This document shows, one piece after another, positions 32,414 through 39,200 of a stretch of DNA of 39,200 bases. The translations under genes and the position numbers were made by a program. The stretch's first letter is position 1, and the number at the start of each line of letters is the position of its first letter. The notes beneath the pieces were generated by a model, which had not been told where the DNA came from, did no database searches, and worked only from the letters and a program-made list of their open reading frames with translations. Source of the DNA: an uncultured Treponema sp. Lineage in GTDB: Bacteria; Spirochaetota; Spirochaetia; Treponematales; Treponemataceae. Location of the stretch: positions 1 through 39,200 of the forward strand of contig CALHVG010000083.1 in assembly GCA_938039145.1 (NCBI GenBank), in the 5' to 3' direction.

Positions 32414-33169
32414 ATGGGTAAATGTTTCGTTTTTGTGAATCAAAAGGGTGGCGTTGGAAAAACGACTTCGTGCATTAACATAGGTGCTTATCTTGCGTTG
32501 GCGGGAAAAAAGACTCTCCTTGTGGATTTTGATTCTCAAGGAAATTTATCCAGCGGTGTCAGCGTGTCAAAGGATAAGCCTACGGTTTATGAACTTATTG
32601 CGGGGCAAGTTTCTCCTGAAGAAGCGGTAAAGCACACTCCCGTAGCGAATTTGGACGCAATAAGCGCATCGATAGATCTTTCCGGTGCTTCCATAGAACT
32701 TGTCGATCAGAAAAAACGCGAATTCTTCTTGAAAAACGCATTGGACTCGCTGAAGAAATCCTACGATTATATACTGATTGACTGTCCGCCGTCTTTGGGA
32801 CTTTTGACACTGAACGGTCTTGTTGCTGCCGATTCAGTTTTAGTTCCCATGCAGTGCGAATACTTTGCCCTTGAAGGAATAACGCTTCTTTTGCAGTCGG
32901 TAAAAAAAGTCCAGCAAAGTTTCAATCCGAATTTGGCAATCGGCGGCATTTTTTTCACTATGTATGACTCACGAACCCGTCTTGCGCAGGATGTTGTCAT
33001 GCAGGTCAAAAATTATTTCAAAGACGTTGTGTTTGACACGATTATTCCAAGAAATGTAAGGCTTTCCGAAGCACCGTCAAGGGGGCTTCCGATATGCGAT
33101 TATGATTCCTCTTGCGTTGGCGCAAAAAGTTATGAAAAACTTGCCCAAGAGGTGATGAATCGTGGCTAA
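32414..33169 (+). CDS. parA: Chromosome partitioning ATPase ParA (Soj)
   Basis: Predicted 251-residue ParA. Deviant Walker A KGGVGKTT (11-18), LLVDFDSQGN, and YDYILIDCPPSLGLLT are the standard motifs; there is no N-terminal HTH, so it is the chromosomal Soj type. It drives separation of ParB-bound origins. The ATG at 32414 has no ribosome binding site; a TATACT at 32378-32383 and a TAAAAT at 32401-32406 lie close upstream, so a very short leader or leaderless message is possible. parB overlaps its end by eight bases. Confidence 0.95.
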   Translation: MGKCFVFVNQKGGVGKTTSCINIGAYLALAGKKTLLVDFDSQGNLSSGVSVSKDKPTVYELIAGQVSPEEAVKHTPVANLDAISASIDLSGASIELVDQKKREFFLKNALDSLKKSYDYILIDCPPSLGLLTLNGLVAADSVLVPMQCEYFALEGITLLLQSVKKVQQSFNPNLAIGGIFFTMYDSRTRLAQDVVMQVKNYFKDVVFDTIIPRNVRLSEAPSRGLPICDYDSSCVGAKSYEKLAQEVMNRG

Positions 33170-34148
33170 ACGAATCGGCTTGGGATTGGGACGGGGGCTC
33201 GATGCTCTGATGGGCACGGGCAACGAAGAAGAAATTGCGGCGATTGTAAATGATGTGCCTGTTGCTGTTTCAAAAGAACCGAAATCGTCGGGAACTTCTG
33301 CAAACCGCTCGCCAAATATCCCCGACGGAATTGAAATCGATGAAGACGGAAATCTTTGGCTGAATCCCGATAGGCTTGTGCCGAATCCTAACCAGCCGCG
33401 GACGGAATTTGATGCTGCCGCACTGGAAGAATTGAGCGATTCGATAAAAGAGCATGGAATAATTCAGCCGATTATAGTCGAAAAAGCGGAATCGGGTGCG
33501 GATTTTTACATAATCGCAGGGGAACGCCGGACAAGGGCGGCAAAACTTGCGGGGCTCAAAAAAGTTCCTATTCGCCTTAGTAAATTCGACAATATAAAAA
33601 AACTTGAAGTCGCTCTGATTGAAAATATTCAAAGAGCGGATTTGAATCCGATAGACGAGGCGAACGCCTACTACAATCTTATGCAGATGGGTGACCTTAC
33701 CCAAGAGGAAGTTGCTCAGCGGGTTGGAAAAAAACGTCCGACAATTGCCAATGCATTGCGTCTTATGAAACTTCCCGAAGACATTCAGAAATCTTTGGTT
33801 GACGGGCAGATTACCAGCGGTCATGCACGAGCTTTGCTGATGTGCGAAAACATGGCTGATCAGCGGGTTCTGTTCGGGAAGATTGTCGGGAGCGGACTTT
33901 CCGTTCGGCTTGCCGAAGACATGGCACGGGATTTTAACAATGGCGGGCGAGCGGCTGCAAAAAAGCCTGAAAAGAAAATTGCGCCCAAAGACCCGGATTT
34001 GTCGTCCGTTGAGCAGAAATTCATCGAAATCATGGGAACAAAAGTCAGCATAAAAGGAACTTTGGCAAAAGGTTCAATTTGTATTGACTATTACAGCAAA
34101 GAAGATTTGGACAGGCTGTATTCGATAATCGTCGGAGATAAAAACTAA
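33162..34148 (+). CDS. parB: Chromosome partitioning protein ParB (Spo0J)
   Basis: Predicted 328-residue ParB. The CTP-binding N-terminal domain has NPNQPRTEFD, LSDSIKEHGIIQPIIV and GERRTRAAKLAG; the HTH region follows (LTQEEVAQRVGKKRPTIANALRLMKLP, in pieces about 186-212) and the C-terminal dimer domain is at the end. Start is GTG 33162 within parA. It binds parS sites, none of which was found in this window. Confidence 0.95.
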   Translation: MAKRIGLGLGRGLDALMGTGNEEEIAAIVNDVPVAVSKEPKSSGTSANRSPNIPDGIEIDEDGNLWLNPDRLVPNPNQPRTEFDAAALEELSDSIKEHGIIQPIIVEKAESGADFYIIAGERRTRAAKLAGLKKVPIRLSKFDNIKKLEVALIENIQRADLNPIDEANAYYNLMQMGDLTQEEVAQRVGKKRPTIANALRLMKLPEDIQKSLVDGQITSGHARALLMCENMADQRVLFGKIVGSGLSVRLAEDMARDFNNGGRAAAKKPEKKIAPKDPDLSSVEQKFIEIMGTKVSIKGTLAKGSICIDYYSKEDLDRLYSIIVGDKN

Positions 34149-34149
34149 A

Positions 34150-34190
34150 AAACCAAGCTCCGCAGAAGATTTCCGCAAAGAGCTTGGTTT
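34150..34190. terminator. Terminator between parB and nox (convergent)
   Basis: AAACCAAGCTC (34150-34160) pairs exactly with GAGCTTGGTTT (34180-34190). The T-rich flank is better on the minus strand (nox side), but it can serve both directions. Confidence 0.8.
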
Positions 34191-34198
34191 CCTATAAA

Positions 34199-35533
34199 CT
34201 ATTTGGCGCTTATGGCTGCCATAGTTATGTAGTTATACGGCTGGTTGAAATGCGGAAGGAAGAAAATATCCAAAAGCTTCAACTTGTCGATTGTAACTTT
34301 TTCCTGAATTGCAAGCGAGAACAAATGGATTCCCATTGACATATCGTGCTCGGAAGCCATTTGTGCGCCGACAATCACGCGGGTCTTTTTGTCGTATACA
34401 ATTCTGATTTTTACCTTCGGATTTTCCGTTTCCATGAACGGAGCTTTCTGCAAGTCTTCAAAATCCGTAACTTCTACGTCCATTCCGAGTTTCTTTGCGC
34501 GGCTTTCCGTGATTCCCGTTGAAACCATTTTCAAATCGTAAATGTTGATTCCGTTTGAACCTTGCACGCCCAAACTTTCAAGTTCGACTCCGGCTGCATT
34601 GTGGGCAGCAACGATTCCGCTTCGTACGGCGTTTGTGGCAAGCGCGATGTAGTTTTTGTCGCCGATAGAATTGTCATAGACGACTGCACAGTCACCGACA
34701 GCGTAAACATCTTTTATGCTTGTTTCCTGCTTGCGGTTCACGATATACGCACCGTTCCTGAATGTTTCAAGACTGTCCTTTCCGAGGTCGGTATTCGGTC
34801 TGAATCCGATGCAGACAACAGTCATTTCGCAAGGATATTCGCCTTTGTCCGTAACGATAGCTTCGACTTTGCCGTTTCCTTTTATTTCTTTTACCATCTG
34901 GTTGTATTCAAGATTTATTCCGTGCGACTTCAAGTTTTCGTCCATCAGAGCGGTAAAATCGCTGTCGTAGTAATTTGAAAGACTTGAACTCATTGCGTCG
35001 ATTAGGAAGACATTTTTGTTATGACGCTTGAACGCTTCCGCAAGTTCCACGCCGATGTAACCGGCTCCGATGACGGCAACGTTCTTTATTTCAGGATTCT
35101 TGAGTTTTTCGATTACAGCCTGTGCGTTCTGGAAGATTTTTACCTGCTGAACATTTTCAAGCTCCATTCCCTTGAGTTTTGGAATAATCGGAAGCGAACC
35201 CGTTGCCAAAATCAATTTGTCGTAAGATTCTTCGACTTTAGAGCCGTCCTTGAGTTTTCCGTAGACAACTTTTTTCTCAAAGTCGATGCGGTCAATTTCC
35301 GCTTCCATGTGAACCTTTGCGCCCTTTTCTTCAAGTTTTTCCTTGTTTGAATAAAAAAGCCCGTCAGAACCTTTTATCTGATTTCCGATCCACAAAGCCA
35401 TTCCGCAGCCCAAAAAACTGATGTTTGAGTTGCGGTCATACACGATTACCTGATTGTCTTTTGACAAAGATGTAAGAAAATTAACCGCGGCAGTACCGGC
35501 ATGGTTTGCCCCAACTACAATGATTTTACTCAT
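34199..35533 (-). CDS. nox: NADH oxidase (Nox, CoA-disulfide reductase-like family)
   Basis: Predicted 444-residue flavoprotein of the Nox/NADH peroxidase/CoADR family. FAD-binding start IIVVGANHAGTAA (4-16), single redox cysteine C43 in FLGCGMALW, NAD-binding VIGAGYIGVELAEAF (about 155-169), and AVGDC before the FAD site are all present; the C-terminal dimer domain ends YNYITMAA. It reduces oxygen to water (or peroxide) with NADH, giving an anaerobe both oxygen defence and NAD recycling. The -10 TATAAT lies about 55 bases upstream of the ATG and AGGTAGG precedes it. Confidence 0.92.
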   Translation of the reverse strand: MSKIIVVGANHAGTAAVNFLTSLSKDNQVIVYDRNSNISFLGCGMALWIGNQIKGSDGLFYSNKEKLEEKGAKVHMEAEIDRIDFEKKVVYGKLKDGSKVEESYDKLILATGSLPIIPKLKGMELENVQQVKIFQNAQAVIEKLKNPEIKNVAVIGAGYIGVELAEAFKRHNKNVFLIDAMSSSLSNYYDSDFTALMDENLKSHGINLEYNQMVKEIKGNGKVEAIVTDKGEYPCEMTVVCIGFRPNTDLGKDSLETFRNGAYIVNRKQETSIKDVYAVGDCAVVYDNSIGDKNYIALATNAVRSGIVAAHNAAGVELESLGVQGSNGINIYDLKMVSTGITESRAKKLGMDVEVTDFEDLQKAPFMETENPKVKIRIVYDKKTRVIVGAQMASEHDMSMGIHLFSLAIQEKVTIDKLKLLDIFFLPHFNQPYNYITMAAISAK

Positions 35534-35559
35534 ATTAACCTACCTGAGATTTATTGAAG

Positions 35560-35593
35560 AGATTTAAAAAATCTACTGATTTTATAAATTATA
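35560..35593 (-). promoter_or_regulatory. nox promoter and leader dyad
   Basis: On the minus strand TATAAT (35588-35593) is the -10; the -35 is weak. In the leader AGATTT-AAA-AAATCT (35560-35574) is a perfect 15-base dyad just after the start of transcription, a possible repressor site. Confidence 0.5.
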
Positions 35594-35632
35594 CTCCAGC
35601 CTTTAAAAAAAATAAAACGAAAAGTTACAGGA

Positions 35633-35772
35633 TGAAGGGGGTGGGCGGATATATTTACGCATCCTTCATCATACAGTTCATCGTATATCCGCCCCACAAA
35701 TCGAGCAGTCAGCTCGATTTGTGCAAGATGGCACTCTGCACAAAAGCCCGATTCTCGTAAGAGAGAGGGCTT
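35633..35772. repeat. Cluster of inverted repeats downstream of the nox promoter region
   Basis: Stems: GATGAAGG/CCTTCATC (35633-35640 with 35663-35670), GGGCGGATATA/TATATCCGCCC (35643-35653 with 35684-35694), CACAAATCGAGC/GCTCGATTTGTG (35695-35706 with 35712-35723), GTGCA/TGCAC (35721-35725 with 35737-35741) and AAGCCC/GGGCTT (35744-35749 with 35767-35772). The first two interleave as in a pseudoknot. Spacing is irregular, unlike the 23-bp arrays. No gene is seen between 35534 and 35981. Confidence 0.75.
35646..35677 (+). repeat. 32-bp dispersed repeat, copy 1
   Basis: Matches 35894-35925 at 27 of 32 positions; core is GATATATTTA followed by a variable middle and CATACAGT/AATACAGT. Both copies lie in the spacer between nox and the chemoreceptor gene. 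Confidence 0.75.
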
Positions 35773-35842
35773 ACAAATACATTATGCGCTCACAGTTTAG
35801 TTTTGCGTGAATACAAATATAGATATGAAAACGCAACAATAC

Positions 35843-35866
35843 GGGTTCTTAGGGCAGAGCCCTAAG
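35843..35866 (+). repeat. 24-bp hairpin element, copy 1
   Basis: GGGTTCTTAGGG, five bases, CCCTAAG; the stem CTTAGGGC/GCCCTAAG is exact. The same element in the opposite orientation is at 38170-38193, on the other side of the chemoreceptor gene. Confidence 0.75.
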
Positions 35867-35893
35867 CAAGTTGTTACTTCAGAGAGGGGCTCG

Positions 35894-35925
35894 CAGATAT
35901 ATTTATGCGTCGTTCATAATACAGT
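35894..35925 (+). repeat. 32-bp dispersed repeat, copy 2
   Basis: Partner of 35646-35677 in the same orientation, 248 bases away. Here the outer stem of copy 1 (GGCGGATATA/TATATCCGCC) is not kept. Confidence 0.75.
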
Positions 35926-35981
35926 CCGCTTTCCCACACCGCCCGCCCTGCCGAGGGTTTCCTCTCCCTCCCTTTATACAA

Positions 35982-38075
35982 TTATACTTTAAACTTTCTC
36001 ACTTCCCCGGCAAGTCCCTCGATACTCTGCTTGTTCTTCAAGGCGAGTTCGTTCACTTCGTTTACGGCGTTGTTTATCTGCGACACCCCGGCTGACATCT
36101 CGTTCATCGAATCCTTGATGACCGCCGTCAAACTGTCGAGTTTCTGCATCTCGTTTGCAACACCTTTGCCGCCGATAAGCATCTCCTCAGAGCCGTTCTT
36201 TACTTCAACAGTAACCGAATTGATATTCTTGATTGCGGCAAGCACTTCGCGGCTTCCGTTTTCCTGCTCTCGCATGGCAGAAGTCAGTTCGGCACTCATT
36301 CCCCGCACGTTCTCCGCCAGCTGGAAAATCGCATTGAACTTCTCCTCCACGATTTTAGAGCTTTCGGCAAGCCCCCGAATGTCATCGCTAAGGTTTTTGA
36401 GCGTGTCGGTGATGGTCTTTCCCTGAACGCTGGATTCTTCCGCCAACTTGCGGATTTCGTCGGCGACCACGGCGAAGCCTTTTCCGCTTTCACCTGCGTG
36501 CGCCGCTTCGATTGCGGCATTCATTGCCAAAAGGTTCGTCTGCGAAGCGATGTTCTGAATCACACTTGAGGCTTCTATAAGGCCGCCACTCTCATCGGCT
36601 ATTTTCTGCGTTACGGTGTTTGATGTAACAAGCGTCGTTTTGCCCTCGGAAGTCGCAGTGGAAAGCAAGCGAACCATGTTGTCGCTCTTTTCCAACGATT
36701 GCGTTATCGATGCAATGTTTGCAACCATCTCCTCTATCGAGGCGGAGGACTGCGTTACGCTCGCCGCCTGCGTTTCGATGCTTCCGTTCAGTTGTTCTAT
36801 CGTGCGGATGATTTCTTCCACGGTGCTGGAAGTCTCGGTTACGCTTGCAGCTTGGTTCATGGTCTGCTGCTTCACACCATCGATGTTCGCCGTTATTTCG
36901 TTGATTGCGCTCGCTGTCTCTGTCATGTTGCTCGACAATTCGTCGCCGATTGACTGCATGACGTTGGAACTTGCCCCGACAGTCTTTATAGACGAGCCGA
37001 TTTTTGCAATCGTCTCGTTGAAGTATTCGGACAAATCGGTTACCTCGTCGTTCCCGTGTATGGGAAGGCGAACCGTCAAATCTCCGTCGCCTTGGGCAAT
37101 GTTCCGCAGGGCTTCCACCGTAACGCCGATGGGTTTCACCATTGCTGTCGCCGTGAAAAACACAATCACTAGGGCAATTGCCAAAATAATGATGCCGATT
37201 ATGTACATAGAGGCACGCAGTGTGTTTACAGTTCCCATGAACTCATTGACGGGAGCGGAAATAACGACTGTCCAGTCCGTGGATTTTATAGTCGCATAAG
37301 AAGCGATTTTATTCATTCCGGTGTAATGGTAATAGCCGATGGAAGACACGTCAGAGTCGACTGCATTTTTTTCAAAGGCGGCAAGGGATTTTAGACTTGC
37401 ATCGCTCTCTGCCATCTTTACTACATTTTCCATTTTTTCAACCCTGGCAAAGTCTTTTGTTGCAATGGTGGTTCCTGTAAGTCCTAAAATATAGCAGTAG
37501 CCCGTTTGTCCGACAACAATGTCATCGATTTGATCCGAAAGCCAGTCGCCTGAAATAAGAGCGACCAGAGAAGAAACATGGTTGTTGTTGTCGTCCATAA
37601 TCGGGGTGATGACCGCTATAACCAATGTGTGCAGAATCGGCGACATAAAGGGTTCGGAAACATAATCTTTTCCGCCGTCGGAATTTTTGTACCACCCAAG
37701 AGAGCGGATATCGATGGTGCTTCCGTCGCTCAAGTGCAAAAATCCTTGGCGGTCTGAAATATTAAGCTGCAAAATGGTTTGATTGAACGCCGCTTCCTTG
37801 TCCAAAAGCCTACTTTTTTCCGCATACGATGAAGAAGGGTCTCTGAATGCAGGCATACGTGCAATGCCGTCAAGAAACTGGGCGAACGCTTCTATTCGCC
37901 CGTCGATAATCTCCGCCGTGTCGCTGGCTTTGTCGATAAGCTGCACTTCTACCTTTTCCGTGACGGCTTTTTTTGCGAACTGCATAGCAAAAATCCCAAG
38001 TATAAGGACAGAAAGAGCAACCAAGAGTCCAAAAATTACCAGCAGTTTAAGTTTTATCGAAAATCGGTTTTTCAT
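35982..38075 (-). CDS. Methyl-accepting chemotaxis protein (dCache-HAMP-MCP)
   Basis: Predicted 697-residue chemoreceptor. Membrane segment 1 is about 10-30 and segment 2 about 290-310; between them is a periplasmic dCache-like sensor (WYKNSDGG, SEPFMSPILHTLVIAVITPI, DWTVVISAPV near its end). HAMP follows (about 310-365), then the MCP signalling domain with the conserved tip VADEIRKLAEESS near 540. It should pass a small-molecule signal to CheA/CheW. Start placed at the second ATG (38075), because GGAG is seven bases before it; the ATG at 38087 contains that site. Base composition is richer in GC than the core genes. Flanked on both sides by repeat-rich DNA. Confidence 0.93.
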   Translation of the reverse strand: MKNRFSIKLKLLVIFGLLVALSVLILGIFAMQFAKKAVTEKVEVQLIDKASDTAEIIDGRIEAFAQFLDGIARMPAFRDPSSSYAEKSRLLDKEAAFNQTILQLNISDRQGFLHLSDGSTIDIRSLGWYKNSDGGKDYVSEPFMSPILHTLVIAVITPIMDDNNNHVSSLVALISGDWLSDQIDDIVVGQTGYCYILGLTGTTIATKDFARVEKMENVVKMAESDASLKSLAAFEKNAVDSDVSSIGYYHYTGMNKIASYATIKSTDWTVVISAPVNEFMGTVNTLRASMYIIGIIILAIALVIVFFTATAMVKPIGVTVEALRNIAQGDGDLTVRLPIHGNDEVTDLSEYFNETIAKIGSSIKTVGASSNVMQSIGDELSSNMTETASAINEITANIDGVKQQTMNQAASVTETSSTVEEIIRTIEQLNGSIETQAASVTQSSASIEEMVANIASITQSLEKSDNMVRLLSTATSEGKTTLVTSNTVTQKIADESGGLIEASSVIQNIASQTNLLAMNAAIEAAHAGESGKGFAVVADEIRKLAEESSVQGKTITDTLKNLSDDIRGLAESSKIVEEKFNAIFQLAENVRGMSAELTSAMREQENGSREVLAAIKNINSVTVEVKNGSEEMLIGGKGVANEMQKLDSLTAVIKDSMNEMSAGVSQINNAVNEVNELALKNKQSIEGLAGEVRKFKV

Positions 38076-38103
38076 TTTAATCTCCATAAATGTGTTTTTT
38101 GCA

Positions 38104-38142
38104 GGGGGAGTTTTTTTTTCCGGTAAAAAGAAAATCTCCCCC
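38104..38142. other. G/C-block hairpin upstream of the chemoreceptor gene
   Basis: GGGGGAG (38104-38110) pairs with CTCCCCC (38136-38142), 25-base loop. It lies in the leader or promoter region of the minus-strand chemoreceptor gene, between it and array C. Confidence 0.6.
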
Positions 38143-38169
38143 TACGACCCCCTAAAAGAAAAAGAACGT

Positions 38170-38193
38170 CTTAGGGTTTCACCCTAAGAACCC
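38170..38193 (-). repeat. 24-bp hairpin element, copy 2 (inverted)
   Basis: On the minus strand reads GGGTTCTTAGGG, five bases, CCCTAAG, like 35843-35866; stem CTTAGGGT/ACCCTAAG is exact. It ends six bases before the first unit of array C. Confidence 0.75.
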
Positions 38194-38198
38194 CGGTG

Positions 38199-38336
38199 TA
38201 TGCGCCCATGGTTCGTGGGTGTATGCACCCGTACTTCACGGGGCTATGCACCCATAAGGCATGGGCTTATGCCCCCATGCCTCACGGGGCTACGTACCCC
38301 TACGGTGCGGACCTATGCGCCCGTGTCTTACGGCGT
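38199..38336. repeat. 23-bp hairpin repeat array C (6 units)
   Basis: Six consecutive 23-bp units start at 38199, 38222, 38245, 38268, 38291 and 38314. The unit reads roughly TATGCRCCC, then R-T and about five loop bases, then ACGGGG-C. Stems CCCGT/ACGGG (228-232 with 238-242), CCCAT/ATGGG (251-255 with 261-265), CCGT/ACGG (321-324 with 330-333), plus wobble or mismatched versions in units 1, 4 and 5; loops are five bases. Hairpin centres at 38212, 38235, 38258, 38281, 38304 and 38327 are exactly 23 apart. The last unit contains the stop codon of the minus-strand DUF4469 gene. Confidence 0.9.
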
Positions 38337-39035
38337 GACCGCAAGCGGTTTCGCACAGCGTCCGGTTTTTACGGCTTTAAGGGGTTTTCCGCCGCCGGAA
38401 GCCTTCGTTCTTACCTCCACATAGTACGTTCCCGCCGCAAGGTCAGGGATTATCGCCATGAGCCGGGCGGGCTTGTTTTCGGCGATGACGGAGGCACGGA
38501 CGGGGTTTCCCGTTTCCGGGACAAAGAAGATGCCCTGCGCCTCGTCCTTCTGGTCGAACTTGAGGCGGCTTCCTGTAAGCTGCACGACGCCGCCTTTGGT
38601 CAAAACCTCGTTCACCTTGCCGGAAACTATGTCGGCAACCTCGGTGATGTACGGGTCTGTGCTTGCGCCCTCGGTCTTTTCGCATTTTACCTTGGCTACA
38701 GCGTCTCGAAGGAGCGTACCCGCCGTCATGTTCAGGTTGACCGCATGCCGCTTCCTGTCGAAGCTGTCGTTCGCTCCGTTGAAAACACCCGATACGCTTA
38801 AAGCGGTGTTCATGAGCGGAGTGTTGAGCGCAGAGCCGTCAGCCACGATAGACGAGCAGACCTCGCCGTAGACCTGCAACACCGCCGCCACGTCAGCGCG
38901 GGTGAGCGTGGTGCCTTTGTCCATCATCAGGTCGATGATTTCTTCGAGCGAATACGAACGGGTGTCGGTGACCTGTGCCATGTAGTCGTCGGGCGCGGGG
39001 GTAAGAAGGTTCTCCCGCAAAGAATACTTGAGCAT
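38328..39035 (-). CDS. HU-like DNA-binding-domain / DUF4469 protein
   Basis: Predicted 235-residue protein. The N-terminal half (YSLRENLLTPAPDDYMAQV, SYSLEEIIDLMM, LTRADVAAVLQVY, VFNGANDSFDRKRHAVNLNM) follows the HU/IHF-like DNA-binding module of the DUF4469 family, and the C-terminal part (VQLTGSRLKFDQKDEAQGIFFV, in pieces, to the end) is the beta-rich DUF4469 domain. The role is unknown; DNA binding is inferred from the fold. The gene is clearly richer in GC than the core genes, suggesting transfer or special codon use. GGAGG precedes the ATG. Its stop lies in the first unit (read on its strand) of array C. Confidence 0.7.
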   Translation of the reverse strand: MLKYSLRENLLTPAPDDYMAQVTDTRSYSLEEIIDLMMDKGTTLTRADVAAVLQVYGEVCSSIVADGSALNTPLMNTALSVSGVFNGANDSFDRKRHAVNLNMTAGTLLRDAVAKVKCEKTEGASTDPYITEVADIVSGKVNEVLTKGGVVQLTGSRLKFDQKDEAQGIFFVPETGNPVRASVIAENKPARLMAIIPDLAAGTYYVEVRTKASGGGKPLKAVKTGRCAKPLAVTP

Positions 39036-39062
39036 ATTTCCTCCAGTTTTTTTTATTTACCT

Positions 39063-39127
39063 GCCTGCGGAGCGTTTTCCGCAAGAGGCATGAAAAACGC
39101 ACGGGAACGGAAAATCCGCCCTGTGCG
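39063..39127 (-). promoter_or_regulatory. Two hairpins in the leader of the DUF4469 gene
   Basis: Stem 1: GCCTGCGGA with TCCGCA and AGGC (39063-39071 with 39078-39089). Stem 2: CGCACGGG, CGG, loop AAAAT, CCG, CCC-T-GTGCG (39098-39127). Neither is followed by a T run on the minus strand, so they look like leader-RNA structures rather than terminators. Beyond 39128 nothing is recognised. Confidence 0.5.
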
Positions 39128-39200
39128 TGCTTTATGAGACGTTCTGTTGTGTAAGAAAAAGTTATACTGAATGGAACAAGGAGTGCTTACTCGGGAAATC

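Noticed and set aside
32261..34200. parS site near parAB
   Set aside because: No 16-base dyad resembling TGTTTCACGTGAAACA was found.
35695..35772. Fourth 23-bp hairpin array
   Set aside because: Stem centres are about 22 and 27 bases apart and the units do not align, so it is only a cluster of hairpins.
36616..37299. 227-codon open frame antisense to the chemoreceptor gene
   Set aside because: It is a shadow of the GC-richer MCP signalling domain.
38196..38801. 201-codon open frame on the plus strand running through array C, and an overlapping 74-codon frame
   Set aside because: The frame lies antisense to the DUF4469 gene and is open only because array C lacks stops; the 23-bp period shifts frame every unit.

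Overview
The window looks like a chromosome segment of a spirochaete of the genus Treponema. The main grounds are a complete tro-type zinc/manganese/iron uptake system whose TroA carries the metal ligands expected from T. pallidum TroA (here H65, H130, H196, D276), a TroD with a long cytoplasmic tail, many lipoproteins with spirochaete-like relaxed lipoboxes, a Cache-type chemoreceptor and a water-forming-type NADH oxidase. No gene here fixes the species.

Region 1 (1 to about 8800) is AT-rich and accessory: an array of 23-bp hairpin repeats, a 148-bp direct repeat, a Type IIS restriction-modification system (two adenine methyltransferases plus an AlwI/BstNBI-like endonuclease split by a one-base frameshift), a GmrSD-like Type IV restriction protein, a Phd/RelE-type toxin-antitoxin pair whose toxin is only readable after a -1 shift at a dnaX-type slippery heptamer, and a lipoprotein followed by an integron attC-like site. 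The island ends at the 3' end of an initiator tRNA-Met gene on the minus strand.

Region 2 (9.2 to 25.2 kb) is core: an operon for an oligopeptide-type ABC importer with two extra envelope proteins and a fused double ATPase; rpsD on its own; a TrpXYZ-like amino-acid-type ABC importer followed by mnmA and birA; then, convergent, the biotin ECF transporter bioY-bioM-bioN preceded by a BirA-operator-like site.

Region 3 (25.2 to 34.2 kb) holds troR divergent from troABCD, with palindromes in the shared promoter region. A second 23-bp hairpin array, flanked by 40-bp direct repeats, lies between troA and troB. Then come tRNA-Glu, a glycosyl hydrolase 18-like lipoprotein and parA-parB.

Region 4 (34.2 to 39.2 kb, minus strand) has nox, a repeat-rich spacer, a methyl-accepting chemotaxis protein, the third 23-bp hairpin array, and a GC-richer HU-like/DUF4469 protein gene.

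The most unusual feature is the set of three arrays (259-373, 27279-27439, 38199-38336). Each has an exact 23-bp period and one hairpin per unit. The unit sequence differs completely between arrays, while paired bases change together within arrays, so period and fold are conserved rather than sequence.
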